Source of the DNA: Phoronis australis
Taxonomy: Eukaryota; Phoronida; Phoronidae
Length of the DNA stretch: 64,000 nucleotides
Direction of reading: 5' to 3'
NCBI GenBank assembly: GCA_002633005.1
Contig: NMRA01000085.1
Location: 124,001-188,000 of the forward strand
The notes beneath the pieces are model-generated. The model searched no databases, was not told the origin of the DNA, and saw only the letters and a program-made list of their open reading frames with translations. This document shows positions 1 to 43,885 of this stretch, piece after piece. A program made the position numbers and the translations under genes. Numbering within the stretch: the stretch's first letter is position 1; each line of letters starts with the position of its first letter.

Positions 1-1480
1 AATGTTTATTAAGAAAATACCCAGGCACCGTTGGCCTGTTTGTAATAGTTTTATTTAATCCCACCTTGCTTGAACACTGTTGGACTTGATCCATATACAT
101 TGGATTTCTGGTTTCTGGAGTCACATATCTCAGGATAGAAAGTGATTTTCAGGACATTAAGATTGCCCCAAGCATAAATAAATGGTCTTAACTCACAAGC
201 AGCATTACTTTTTTGATCACATAACAGTAGATGCTAAAGTTGCCATTTTTCAAGTTTTCAAAAGCTGAATACCTTGGTACATATAGTGGAAACTTTACAA
301 GAAGTCATTTTATGACGTCTGCACTGTGCAAACCAAGGTTAATAAGAGACTTAAATTGTCCTTGTCTTCAATTTGTTGAGAAATTAGAGAACATAAAATT
401 TCGCTAGTCCTCCATTTTGTAGGATAAACAGATGGAAAATTGTAGTGGATTATTATAATTTGCAACTTGAATTTGTTTTAGAAAAGATAAACCCTCTGCT
501 TCTCTGGCCGCTGTGAGTCCGTTATAACCTCAGCAACACCGAGTATCAAAGATTAGACAAAATGCTGATAAATTTGCTTTTAGTTCAAACCAAGGATTTC
601 TGATAAAGTGTCTTCCATAGGTCGAGGTTGACACAGAAACGCACCTTGGGAAATAGTTTCGGCATCATTCATGTGGTATGTGGCGGTATCCCCGTGAGAA
701 GAACAAAAGGTGGTCCTTGCAAGTCTTAGGGTTGGTCATTTTGGATGAGAATTCCAGGAAGTGGAATTTTAATGATAACCCAAATGCCATGTTCAGATAA
801 CCTTGAAAACCTTTCAAGGTCAGATACCCAATCTATAATTAAATATTTTGTGAGATGTTTGAGTGGCATTGATTTCAATTTCAGTCCTGTTTTCATGGTG
901 TCAGATGGTAGCTCAACTACAGTAGTACATTGATATTTGCTGCCTTGTTATAAGCATGAAGTGTTGAGCTCAAGCATGGTCATAATTCAAGGAATGTCCG
1001 CAGTTCCCTAATGAGCCTTCCAGCCAGAATTATGTAGAATTTTAAGGATTTTATTCACCGTGTTCAATTGCGAAGAGATTTGTGCCATTTTGCCGATGTA
1101 ATCCCATAAAACAGTGCCGCGACTCATTAGTTTTCTGTCTCCTTAGATTCCAAAAATTACCAGTCTCCTCCCCAGTTTCAGTGTGAATGGGACAGGAATG
1201 TCGATCCATTTTGACCATGAGACATAACAGTTTTATGTCCGACATGAAATGTCATTTGTAACATGGCATCTGAGTTTATTGGTTTTTGTTCAGATGTTGA
1301 ACTTGATTGAGATTCAGGTGAAGTGGCTAGATGTCAGTTTGGTGAAATGTGCATAGTTTATGATCTGTCATTGTTCTCCACACCAACCTCTTGTTGCATC
1401 TTGATTATTCACGTGCACAGTGGTTGGAAGGGTTGTTCCTAGGCAACGGATACCGTCATGACAAACGCTAGCGTTTTTCT

Positions 1481-1538
1481 CTTTCGCTTGCACTTTCGCT
1501 TGCACTTTCGCTTGCACTTTCGCTTGCACTTTCGCTTG
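1481..1538. repeat. 12-base tandem repeat, about 4.8 copies
   Basis: The unit TTTCGCTTGCAC is repeated without change from 1482 and ends in a partial copy. Because the unit is a multiple of three it stays open on the minus strand as a short QAKV-type repeat, which is an artefact rather than a gene. Confidence 0.95.
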
Positions 1539-4500
1539 TATCAAAAACACCAGTAATGTGAACAGTTGTAAAGGTCACTTTTACTGGCGGTTTAAGTTAT
1601 TTCATAACTGTTGATGTGATAAAAATGAAATTTTATAAAACCTTGATCGTCAATTTTGTCCTCATGTTATGGCCAAAAACTTATGTCATACAGTCTAACT
1701 CCTGAGGAATTTTGTAAATGTTTGTTCGTTTGTTGTTTGTTTGGAATGTACATAATATATTCTGAGGCTTATAGATGGAATTTGTTCACCTGAATTTGTC
1801 GTATGTGCCCCCAAAGTCAAAACAATCTTGTAGTGACAAAATCTGGTGTGCATTAAGACTTATTCCACCTTCTACTGAAATAGAAAATTGGGTGAGATTA
1901 AATGTTATGCAACCGTTAAGGCCCGGTCAATGACTTGGGTATCACCGTACCAAGAAGTTTGAGAATTTTTAGGTTTTAATACTTTGAACTTTTGACGAAG
2001 TCATCTTCAGTTTAAAACTGATAGTACTGAGGATTTTGACGCGTTTGGTGAATAAAGTCGAGGCTGAGTGTCTTATCATTTGTTTAGATAGACGTTTATG
2101 GTTGAAAACAGGTCTTTGATTCCTTTTTATAATTCTAGTATCCATCGCATCCAATTCTATTTCCATCTGAAGTCAGGAAATTGTTTTAGTACTTGAAGGC
2201 TGTATTCGAATGCAGCTAAAAGAAATCCATGCGGTGTTTTCAGTCACTTCCGTTAATGTAAAAAGGTGTTGCTAACCCGCACTACATTGACGCTGAATAA
2301 CATTTTGAGTGGAGAAAAAAGGAAGACGCAGCGACTAGGTATTGTTTAAGTACATGCCAAGTCATATTTATCTACTGTAATTGAATAGGCAGGATTGAAC
2401 TTTTACAATGACAATCACGGATCAATGGATGTTTTAACTGTAAATACTGTGCGTACAAAAATTAATATTGCGTTTTCTATTACTATGTTTCCCCGCACAC
2501 CATCATTGTTTGATTGGCAAGCATAGCACCAGGTTTTTGTTTATTTTATTCACTCGCTTACATATGATATGTAGAAGTTTGCTTATGTTGAGCACTTTAT
2601 TTACGAGCAATCGATCGAAGGGAGGGAGATAAGATTGCCCGTTGTGATTGGTGAAGAAATCTCTACTGTATCTGTTGGGTTCCCTGACACGTGAGATAAG
2701 CGTTGCCAGCTCACTTCTGCCGATCACGGAGAGATAAGACCTGCCTTAAGCACGCGACAAAACCAATACCTGTCTGCCATCTTGGGTCAGGTTTTATCTT
2801 TTCAAAGTTGGTTTGAGCATAAGTGTTTGACTGGTGTTTGCTCATCCCTTCAATCGTTGTACAAATACCGTAGGTTGGCTGTGAGGTGTTTACTTGCAGT
2901 TCTTGTCATGAAGTGAATGTGTAACTACCGTACTACTGGGGCAAAGAATGCTCCAGTTTTGCGTGGATGCATAGACTGAAGTATTTCTTTCATTGCGTCA
3001 CCACAAATAATTCCATCAACTCGAAATTACTCACTACATCCTTTAAACAGGATTATAAAATGAATAATTCTAAAATGAAATTGGCATTGTCATTTTTGAG
3101 CCGTAGACCAACTTGACATCCAGCTTAAAGCCCCATGCAGCGCCGTATCTTTTAAAAAAGACATTGTTTCGGTTCATTTTTTTCTCGTAAACCCTTCGTT
3201 TTGAATTAGTAATCCTTCTAGTTAGTATTCCCCATTACACAAGATAACACCAGTTCCTATAATGATAGCAAGATTCATTGTTTTATTCCACTTCGAAGTT
3301 TTCAGTAAATCTGGCTTGACCTAATTAGCCTAGCACATGACTTTAAAATGACATTTGGGGCTCTTACAGTAGGTGCGGTGTAGCAGAACTTAGTCAGAGT
3401 GTGAAGACAGGCCCTGTTTTCAGAATAACAGAGATTTTTGCTATTGGGTCCATGTCAGCTAAGTTGTTCTATGGTCACTTTGTGTGGACAGAACTGCAGA
3501 AACACAAGTCACTTCATGACTAGCTGTTCTGGAACTTTTTGTGAGTAAAACAAACTTTCAAGTGAACTCCACTGTTTATTTATTTTACCCCTTGAGGATT
3601 GTCTGGGAATAGCAGTTTTTAATCTTGGCCTTGAAATCAATTGGGAAAATTGGACAAGTGTTATGTCTTCAGCTACCAACCACAGCCATTGAAATAGGTG
3701 ACATAGGCCAGACTTGTAAAAAGATAAGCAATGGTGCCTAGCATGCTATTTGATGATATTAATATCTTAAGAGCAATTCAAACTGGTATTTAGGCAATCT
3801 GAAGTTGTTTGTTTAGGAACTGACTATTCAACAGAATGCTGTGTTTTAAGTCTGAGATGTAAGCAGCTACATGTGCAAAAAGTCAAAGTTCAAACGTTTT
3901 TAGACGATGGTAAAACCAGACCCAGTGTGGACCCTGCTTTAAAAGTGGTGAAAAGGTTTAAAAAATTTTGTCCAAAATGTTCACTGCCCGGTAACACATT
4001 TGTTGAAAATTTACACGATTTTGTTCTGGCTTATCCACTAGGTAATATAATGCATAAAATTTTTTAAGAAAATTTTTGTTTTGAGTTCTTTGAATTTCTA
4101 TGCGTCGAAATGTTTCTAGAACTTCTAATTTTCCCAACATTCAATTTGGACATGAGACATGGTATGTGTGTGATCATCACTGCCAATTGTTACAGCATGT
4201 GTGTTGCTTTCCCTTGGGAACTTCCATGGAAACGAGTGTAATTGAATCTCTTGAGTTGTTGATATTTACAGTAAAGCCATGTTTTTATGTAACATCTTAA
4301 GGTAGCTCATGTATCTATCAGCTACACTCCTGTCTTCAGTTTACACAGGCTTGATTAAAGGGAGCAAATGTCCTACACTGTCAAAGATTGTTTACTTAAA
4401 TAGAGCACTACTGATTTTACATGCTTTCATACAAATTCTCTCAAGTCGCGTACTTGACTGGATGGGAGGGTTGTATCAGAGTTCTGCCAGTCAACCCTGC

Positions 4501-4912
4501 TACTGTCTCAACTGTTTGCTCCGAGAAAATTGGGATTCGAGTACTTTTGTAGGTGGTGAATTCACAGAATGAATTTCCTTCTACAACATGGGGGAATTGG
4601 TGAAAATCCCAACCTGAGGTAATATCACCAATAACCTATTCTGGCAGTAACCACTTATAGTCCCCTCCCCCCTGCATTTTGAGAACCAGTTTTCTCCACT
4701 CAATAATGGTGATCAAACTGGTTATCACCGTCGTGTACCCACAACTTATCACACTTGGCTGAGTTGATGCCCGGGGCGCTGAAATTGGGGAGCTCAAAAA
4801 CCTGTGTCTGAAGCTGAGTGTGGGCATTTAAAACCAAATTTTTGAAAAGTCAGAGTTGGCATTTTGCCACATGGTTAATTGTGGCAAATGCAACGGACTT
4901 GCATGTAAGAGT

Positions 4913-5071
4913 CAAGGGGCTGATCCAGGATTTTGAGTTGGGTCCAGGGGGGCAGAGTATTAGCCAGGATTTTGTCCGTCAGGTATTCGCACCCTCAAAC
5001 TGCCAAATGGAACTTGGGAAAATTTAAGGAGGGGTCAGGCCCCCTTGACCCCCCCTCTAAATCCGCCGCTG
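4913..5071. mobile_element. hAT-like miniature inverted-repeat element (about 160 bases)
   Basis: The left end reads CAAGGGGCTGATCCAGGATT. The right end, read on the other strand, begins CAGCGGCGGATTTAGAGGG. These are imperfect inverted ends of the CAGGGGCGGATCCAGG type common in non-autonomous hAT elements of animals. The interior has G-runs and C-runs near the ends and no coding capacity. Flanking bases (about TAAGAG and TAGGAGA) could be a decayed 8-base target duplication. Confidence 0.6.
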
Positions 5072-7206
5072 CTAGGAGAGGTGCCTCGGGAACTCTGAAC
5101 TGTTACAGAAAGATAAGTTAGTTTCTTTTGATATGCGAGTTACAATTCGCATGAGGTAGGCATTCGTAGACATGGGTGCTTTCAGGATAGTCTGGATTGT
5201 ACAAATTGGGGGTGAGCGTTAAATTGAGTGCGAGTGTTTAAAACTGACAATTTTCATTTTACACAGTTAAGCGTTAACTTGACCATAACATGATTGCCAA
5301 CTTAACTAATATGGTATGCTTGTAAACCCACCCGACAAGATAACTCGGGTGTTTTTCAGATACCTAGCTAACCAAGACAATATTATAAAGCCAAAACACC
5401 TTGCCCTAAATGATACCCAGGCAAGCTGGATTACTGTACGAGTGTCAGCCTGTTCCTACCAGCTGAGCCTGCCCTACAGAGAACCAACCCCACAATATTG
5501 TCTGTTGTTAGTTTTGAAATGATCGTTTTTCAAATCTTTGTCTGGTCTTGTGCCTGCATCTCAGGTAGAAAAATTCAAATCCCCATCCACTATGATGAAA
5601 AAGACTGTTGAAAAGATTTGGACTCATTCACCCGTAGATAACCTCTAATCATTGTCAAGGTTTACATGAGCCCATCTAGGACTCATTACCTATGCACACC
5701 TGCCAATGTTGTGAAATGCTGGTCTCTGATTGGCCGCTTTTTAATTTGTCTTGAGATTGCCTATCATGTTTTGCTTGCTATTGTCAGCTGGTTGGGGGAC
5801 ACTTCAATCTTTATGTGGGACAAGTGGAATGGTCCGTCCTAAGGGTACTGGGGTAGGTCAGTAGGGCAAGGTGAACCAAAAACTGATTGAAATCTTTTAA
5901 TATTTGTTTAGTGGCTCAAGAGATCTGTGAAGTGTATGTAGTGAGGAAAATTTAGAGATTTGCTATCTTTTTATGTGAGACTTTAGCAGTGAGTTTGATT
6001 GTGTGACCCCCCTAGCTTGTGATTGGAATCTTCCATGTTGCTCTGGGACAAGCTGAAGTGGTTGTGATTAGAAAGTAGTCCCTCCAAATCTTGAATGAGT
6101 ATTGCACAGGGGTCACTGGGCAATATTGTTTCAAGCCTGTCTTAGACTGGTCCTCCATAAGACTAGCCATGTGCTCTATCTGAGCCATGTGCTTATTGAG
6201 CAGTGGTTGAAGTGTGCCAATGAATAAACTGACTGTATGAATGGTGGGACAGTTTGTAGATTGGGGAATACACATTGTGTAGGGCAATTTTGGTTTTGAC
6301 ATCATCTGTCTTAACCCACATATAAGTGGAACACATTCAAGAAGAGGGCAGAGGCCTCAGGTATAAGTTTCCTTTAATGCACTTCATTGATGTAACGAAA
6401 TGATGCACGTGTTGGGTATTTTCACTGAAATTATCCATTTAATGTTAAAATTTATTTTTTTCATTGTTTTATATTAAAATGGCCACTTTGCTGTCATAAT
6501 ACAAGACTGCCTGGTTATCCTGAATATCAAAGTCGGTTCTTAACGAGCTTCAGTCTGCAAAGTACAAAATTTTCTTTTTTCAGTAGCAGATACCATAATT
6601 GCTATACGTTTGTTTTCAATTACCAAAACTTACGAGTGGAATCGATCTAATTTGACATATTCTGCTGCAAATGGATCAATGATCGTTTTGCAGCAGGCAT
6701 GTTCAGGTAGTTGATTATTTTTTCTGAAGGTGGTGCTGTTCTTCTCCATGAACATGGCTCGCTGCAAGTTATTGGAAAAGCGTCGTTGTCACTTCCAAGA
6801 CCATTTTTTTGCTCTTTATCACTTTGAAATAACAAAATGTAATATGCTGATTTACAAAGTGGAAAAAGAGGAATTGCGTGTTTGCTAAAATGCATTTCTT
6901 ATTTTTGAAAATGGAAAAGCAATGTCTCTATAATGCTGTTGCTCAAGCTCGACATAACCGCTGTATCTTGGAACTTGCGCAAAAATTTTGTTATTCGCTA
7001 GCACACAGCACTTGCTGAAATTAGCTTGCAGTGTTCTTCATGACCTGTTTTAACTGGACCTTGTGGCACGTTTGATTACGACCTGTTTGAAAAATTAGTA
7101 ACCAGTTAGAAAAGAGTGTCACCATTGCTGAAATGTCTTAATGATTTAACTAAGGCTTAGTAATAACACGTCACTGAAACTGATTTAAGGTCAATTAGTG
7201 CAAACA

Positions 7207-7208
<2 letters not shown>

Positions 7209-7241
<33 letters not shown>

Positions 7242-7264
7242 CGTGTGCGCGTGTGCTTGTGTGT
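7209..7264. repeat. GT dinucleotide microsatellite
   Basis: About 15 pure GT units are followed by an interrupted GT/GC tract. Open frames on both strands across it consist of alternating Val/Cys or Thr/His codons and are not genes. Confidence 0.97.
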
Positions 7265-10200
7265 TGGTGTTAATGCTTCCGACACATTTATGTTTTCCAG
7301 TAGTGGAGAGCACTGGTTTGGCTTTTGCATGCAGCTCATCATTACTCATTGAAAGGAGCTTCCATACATTGTTTCATGCAATTATAGTACGTCTGCCATG
7401 CAATTTTTTTGTCAACAGGGCCCTCATTGACTAAACTTTGTGGCCAAACACCGTTCCTATTCTCCTATGAAAGTATTTTAAAATCACGTAGAATTTCACT
7501 TATCAGCTCCAAGAATTCTCAAATGATTAAAATTCTCCCTCAAATGGAGAATCATGTATGCAAAATGTTAAGTTTGGCTCCAATACTTGAGGCATTGGTA
7601 CAGGATGGCAAGCATGGAATGGAACTGGTGGTGCAGTTGGGGTGAGGGATTTTTCCATCAATCAAAAAATTCCCATCAGAAGGCACACACACCTTTCCCT
7701 TCAAGTGAGCAAGGGCCCTAGTCAACAGCAATGCAGCAAAAAGGTATTTCCAAGGATTGCCCATGTCAATTTGCAATACATCATAATTAGAAATACTACA
7801 GTCGTTTGTTTGCGTAATCATTGTTCTTCATTTGAAAATTTTCTGTTAAAATTCTTGAGGAGATTTGCAAAGCCTGTTGTGGTAAGGATTTACTGATAAG
7901 CTGGCCAGCTATCACTAGGATCAGACCTGCCTTGGATTTTACTACTCCATGTGATATTGATTGGAGTACATTAAGTGTTTAATTCTAGCCTCATCAAAAC
8001 AAACACACGTCCAAAGTTACCTGGTCATGGCTTAATAACTCACAGTCGATATTTGAATGGAAGACATCAGCAGGAACTTTTTCAAGGCAGCTTGACGGAA
8101 ATGAGATTGCGGAAATTACTAATTAAAATGATTTTCTCGACTTTTATTACCGTTCATTTATTGGTTATGAGTAGTGTCAATAGTCAATCTAGTTTTTGCC
8201 GACGGCGTCGAAGCCATCTCTGTTATCAGCTGTGTTTTTGTTAATTATTTCTACCAACTCGTTTTTGTGTATTTTGGTTTAATTGAATCTTCTTCATCAA
8301 ACTTTTATGATTTATTTCGAGATTTTTGCTGGATTTTGTTTATGGTAGTTTATTATTTCATGAGCGTTGTTTGTCGATTACAGCAGGGGTTTACCATTTA
8401 TCCCCCTGACACCTCCAGGCACTTGTTCAGACCCACCAGACCCTGGGTTCAGTGACATTCTTCCTATAATGTTGCCTTGATGTGATTCACAAATGTTCCT
8501 CTGTGGTGAGAACTGACAAACTTTTCCCAAACCTGACCGCGTGTCAACTCGCTTTGATGTCACACCGAGCAAATAATGACCGCAAATAATGACCGGAAAC
8601 CCAACACTGTCGGCACAGGGACCAGGTCACTTTGCCAATAACTTCAAAATTCACGTCGTTGCAGTATATGTTAAGCTGTTTTTTTTTACCAGTGCCATAA
8701 CGCCTTTGTGGCCCTGAACAAGGAATTGAAATTTTACAAAAACGTGTCTGTCGGATGTTGGCTGTGGAGTGCTGGGGTTCTGAGTGCAATGTTAAGTTAG
8801 TACCTGTAATATGAGTACTAGTGGTGTACATGTGTCCTCGTATGCTGCTGAGATTGGCAACTTGTTGTCATTAATTCCTCATGTTGTTTCCTTGGTAACG
8901 TGGGCATGGCATGGTAAGGCAGTTAGAATTTAATGGTGGTAGTGTCTTTCAAAAAGTAAAATTTCCTTTTAGACTCAAAGAAAATGTCGATACTTAAAAG
9001 AATATTCAAACCCTGTTTTTTGTGATTTCAACCAATCCTTGGTCTGACGCTTCTGCTTTTGCGTCATTGGCGTCCCACTTGAGCAATGAAAACTATATTC
9101 AAACTAAAAACTTGTTTTATCTTCAACACCGATAGGATATTATGGTTCTTGATGGGTGGCCTTTTTACTTGTTTTTTTCCCTTTAGTAGACTTGGTAAGG
9201 AATTTTCAATTTTGGCTCCAAACATTTCAGGGTTGTCATGGGTTACAGAGAATTATTTTGTTCCAAAGAACTAGATGGGAATGTCATTTTTAATATTTAT
9301 TAATATGCCGAAATCAGGTTTGGTATCCTTTTAATATTATTATTCGACCGAAATAATCAAAAAATCATTGCGAACTTAGGTATTTGCTGACTATTCTTGA
9401 AAAATCTTTTTGCCAGGAATACTTAAGGATTTTGTTTTCTGGATGAGTACGCATTTTTGATTTTTTCCGTAATCTTGCTTGATCTCTCGGTGGCTTTCAA
9501 CTTCATTGATTAGTTATTAGTGCAAATTAGCAATCAATTTGTCTGAGTGGGAAGTGCTGTAGGGTTCAGCATGATTGGTGGCTGAAGATTAATCTTTGTT
9601 AATTAGTCAAACAGCGAACTGGATGTCAGTGGTTGTTGAAGAGTGTGACTGCAAAGAATTGACAAGCTAAACAAATCTGAAACGAACTTTTTTACTGTCC
9701 TAGAAAGTTGTAGGACTGTTGTGTTATGACAAATATGCAGACTTGAAATAATTTTTCGATCATTTATTATCTTCTGGGAAATTTTATCGAGATTTTGGGT
9801 AATTTTTGGATGTATGTATATTGTCCAGCTAGGGAAAATTTTATTGAGATGTTGGTTAGTTTTTGTATATATATTTTAGTGTGTAATGGCCGAGCATGGT
9901 TTTTCTTGTTCCAGATGTCCATTCTCTTTTGCATAAAAAGTAAATGCTTGCAAAAATGTTACTGGAGTTTGAAGAACAATACAGTTGTACTTTCTTTCAG
10001 ATTTTGATGTCCAAATCTTAGTTTCTGGTAGGAGTACCCCAATATGAAAATTCACTCTCTGTGCATCATCCTGACATATTGGGTGCCTGCTTCTCATTTC
10101 CTGCCTCATCTTATAAAAATACAACCAGATGATAATCTGACCCATAAACTCTTACTTGCTTTTGTTAAGATTTGGCCATCAAGGGTGGCTCAACAGCTCT

Positions 10201-11449
10201 CAACGTAGAAAGAAATGTTGTCAACAATTTTGATGTGTCATAAATTCGAACTAAGTTCACTTCACACTATACTTTCTTGTCACTCCTTGTTTACAGTATG
10301 GTTGAGCTCCTGAATAATTCTTTGTACAATTAGTTATTGAATTGTTGGAATAATGGCTATGTTTTTTAACCATTCCTGGGCATTTTCCCTAATTTATTGA
10401 TGGTTCTCAGTGTTAATTGCTTCAACACGGACTACATGCACTGCAAAAAGATTAAATGCATTTTTAAATCTCTATTTTGGCTCATATGCTTGCTATTTTA
10501 ACAGGTTTTTTCACACGTATGGTACATGTACGAACATGCACCCAAGCTTTTCATTCAGGTCCAATCATTTGTTGTTTGTATAAACCCATGTTTTTTCAAA
10601 TGGGTTGACATGATTTGATTTTGATACTTTTCAATTAATTTTTAAAATCTGTTATTCAAAACTCGTCAACAACTATGGTAAAATATTTTTCATTAATAAC
10701 TGAACGTTCTTTTCCATGCTCCTCGGTGGTATTACATTGAACGTTTCACCTAATATGTTTCTTAGTTCAGTTACATGCACGGCTTCATAAGTAGTCACAT
10801 GGGCCAAAATACCCAAATATTTGGCACTACTCTGTTGGTGTGGTGGGCCCTGCTCTTTCATACTTACTTGGAATTAGATGTATATTCATGTCAAAACCCC
10901 TTATAATCTCTTAAGCAAATGTGGAAAGACAGCTTGTTAGTTGAACTTTGTTAGGCCTGGCTTGTGTTCAAGCGGGGGCTGCTCTGGCGCAGGGAGTTTG
11001 GATTTCTTGCTTTGTTTTCCTTGCTCAGAAATGTGGAAAGTGTTGTCATGGCAACCCATTGTCGATTGGACCACCATAATATTTGGATTGTTGTACAAAT
11101 ATTTGCTGTTTAAAACCATCGCGAAATACTTTGAAGACTAGGTGTGTTGATCCTGTGGCGGATTTCAGTGGCAATCAATAGCATTATAAACAGTATAACA
11201 CTAGTTCTGCGTTTTATTGGTTACATTCGATGTCCCATTATTGTCCTTGTCCTAGTTCTCTTTAGTGGCGCATTCTTAGTGCTTGGGAAAGTTGCTGTGA
11301 TGTAGTGGGCCACTGTTGTCTTAACCCATTCAGAGTAAGGTTTGAGATAGTGTAGGGTTTTGGGTGGTGTTGGAAATCTGGGCTGAGTCAGGGGAATGAA
11401 ACCACACAACAATGGGAGTTGTGATGAACTGTGAAAAGGACTCTGTTTT

Positions 11450-11477
11450 TTGTTGTTGTTGTTGTTGTTGTTGTTGT
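11450..11477. repeat. TTG trinucleotide microsatellite
   Basis: About nine TTG units lie some 325 bases upstream of the first recognisable Notch exon. It is intronic or upstream and non-coding. Confidence 0.95.
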
Positions 11478-11802
11478 ATCACAACTTGGTAAACTTATTT
11501 ACAAAGTTAAGTAAATAAAACATGTTTTTTAAGTTTTGTTTTTTGGTTTGCATGTTTAATGTTTTTTATATCTTTAGGTAGAGGAGTTTGAGAAAAGAGA
11601 TTATTGAATAATATTGAAACTTGTGAAAGTATATATTCTGCAGCTCAAGAATTTAACATGCGAGGGAAATTTTATTTTTTGAAATTCACAAACAAGTGGT
11701 TGTGTGTTGTGAGGCAGATTGATTGATGTTAAACAGATAAAATGAATATGATGATTAACCAAGTTTTTTTTTGCTTCTAACCCTTTTTTCCACCTGTTCC
11801 AG

Positions 11803-42168
<30,366 letters not shown>

Positions 42169-43478
42169 CTCGCGTAGTGACCAGTAAAGAGCTGTGGTTG
42201 TGTACCAGGAACAAGAGAGGTGGTTATGTGCAAACAGTGTACAGACATATCATGATGCATGAGACCTGATGGCGAGGGAACAAGGTTCAGAAAATGCCCG
42301 GATTATATTCAACCTGGATGACTTTTAAATCCGATCTCACACATGTATATACATATGCAGAGTGTTATATGGCGTGGACGAAAACTGTTCTGGTCGGATT
42401 GCATGTTAGTATACATATCCAGACACAAGAGGACCAATGTATGATGATTCCAGGCGTAGTGTACAGTGTCCACAAGGACAAACGGTGCTTCCTGTAGAAT
42501 TTGTAATACAGTAATATAGATGTGCACTCTCCTATAGTGGAGGTGATTTTAATATTGTATATGCGCACTCTCGTAGAATGAGTTACGCGGCGTACCAGAG
42601 TGCACGAGAGTTGAACCTAATGAATTATTGCACAGAGCAATATGTATATAGTCTTATTTTTTTCTACGAAATATGTGACATAAAGTTTTTGTATTTTAGG
42701 TTCCCGAAGGAACGAACATATCATAATATGTTAAATAGTGACATAGCAACATTTTATGAGATTAATACGCTTTTTGTGTACAGTACGTTGAATTCACCAG
42801 TGTATGAGATGGTGAGAATCGCGAACAATGCATCAAGCTTGCATGGAAACGGGTCTTGAATTACTAGAGTCTGTGATGGTGCAACACAGTTGCCATCCAC
42901 TGACACTATTCTGTGTCAAGCTATGTGACCAAGATTTCCTTTAGCAATCTGTCGTAGACGTACACGATATAGCCTGAAATTGTTTTAAGGTTTCTGTTAT
43001 TTCTCAGCTTAGCATTTTTTCTGTTTGATTTTGGTCTATTGGAAAGGTGCCATCGAGTAATTGGCTCTCAGTTGGTAGAATGAAAATTAGACTGAACACA
43101 ATAAAGTCTTGTATTGTTCGCCCGACATGTCAAGTTTGTTTTTGTCAGCACCCACATTCTCAAGTGTATTGTAGTTATTATCATTTATTTCTACGCGTTT
43201 TCAGCTTTCGTTTTTTTGAGTTGTTTTAATTAAGGTTTGCTCACGTTTCACATGCCTGTTTTTCACAACTTAGTTTGTTACGTCACTGTAGACTCACCAA
43301 GTTTGATGTTCAGTTCTTACCTGCCGTGTATCTTGACTTGTACTTAATGTATGCCTATGTTGGTTTTAAAACTGTCGCAAATGAGCAACAACGAAGGGTA
43401 ATCTGAGAAGAATGTTACTATTGTGTTTATCATGTATGCAAGAGTTAGTGTAATTTTTCATTTCACTTGTATTTGCAA

Positions 43479-43484
43479 AATAAA
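43479..43484 (+). terminator. Polyadenylation signal AATAAA (proximal) of Notch
   Basis: A perfect hexamer lies about 1.3 kb after the Notch stop codon. Transcripts ending here would have a shorter 3' UTR than those using the distal site. Confidence 0.5.
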
Positions 43485-43860
43485 TGCATTTTTAAGGAGT
43501 CTGTCAATTTGTTACCATGGAAATATGTAGTAGTGCAATTTAATATGTCCTACGAGAATGCCTCTGGTCATAATCATTAGCTATGATTAAATATTGATGA
43601 TTAACCTGCAGCAGATTTTTAAATTATTTTTAAAAGTTTAATTATTTTCTAGTGAAGCGTTCAAATATAGCAGTCACTTGGCAGATCACAAGGTCTGTTG
43701 CAATGCATATCAAAGAAATATGGCTTTGACCAGAGGCCAAATATGACATGAACACAGTAATCTATATATTTATATATACAGTGTTAGCTTAGTATTTATA
43801 GTGCTTGAGTAACCAAAAGATGCATTTCTATTGTAGACTTTATTGTTATATGCAAACTTC

Positions 43861-43866
43861 AATAAA
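43861..43866 (+). terminator. Polyadenylation signal AATAAA (distal) of Notch
   Basis: A perfect hexamer about 1.7 kb after the stop, followed by a TGTTCATTGTTA-type T/G-rich downstream element. No later Notch-directed signal was seen before the convergent gene. Confidence 0.55.
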
Positions 43867-43885
43867 CATTGTCACACCATATACT

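Larger units (their letters stand above)
1..11802. other. Upstream region or long 5' intron of Notch; no exon recognised
   Basis: No reading frame here has a recognisable domain, and none supplies the missing first half of EGF repeat 1 or a signal peptide with a usable splice donor. Notch genes usually have long first and second introns, so part or all of this stretch may be intronic, but that is inference. It contains a 12-base tandem array, a GT microsatellite, a TTG microsatellite and a hAT-like miniature element, each listed separately. The many short open frames (60-100 codons) have the size expected by chance in AT-rich DNA. Confidence 0.6.
42169..43885 (+). other. Notch 3' UTR (inferred)
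   Basis: There is no coding signal after the stop. AATAAA occurs at 43479-43484 and again at 43861-43866, the latter followed by T-rich sequence. Around 42520-42610 short inverted words (TGCACTCTC and GAGTGCACGAGAG) could form hairpins. Confidence 0.65.

Noticed and set aside
7157-7434. Open frames on both strands with Cys/Val or His/Thr runs
   Set aside because: They are translations of the GT microsatellite.
8128-8200. A Met followed by a hydrophobic stretch (FSTFITVHLLVMSS) that resembles a signal peptide and could be the Notch first exon
   Set aside because: No good splice donor follows in a suitable phase and no cysteine-rich EGF1 sequence comes after it. Hydrophobic chance frames are common in AT-rich DNA.
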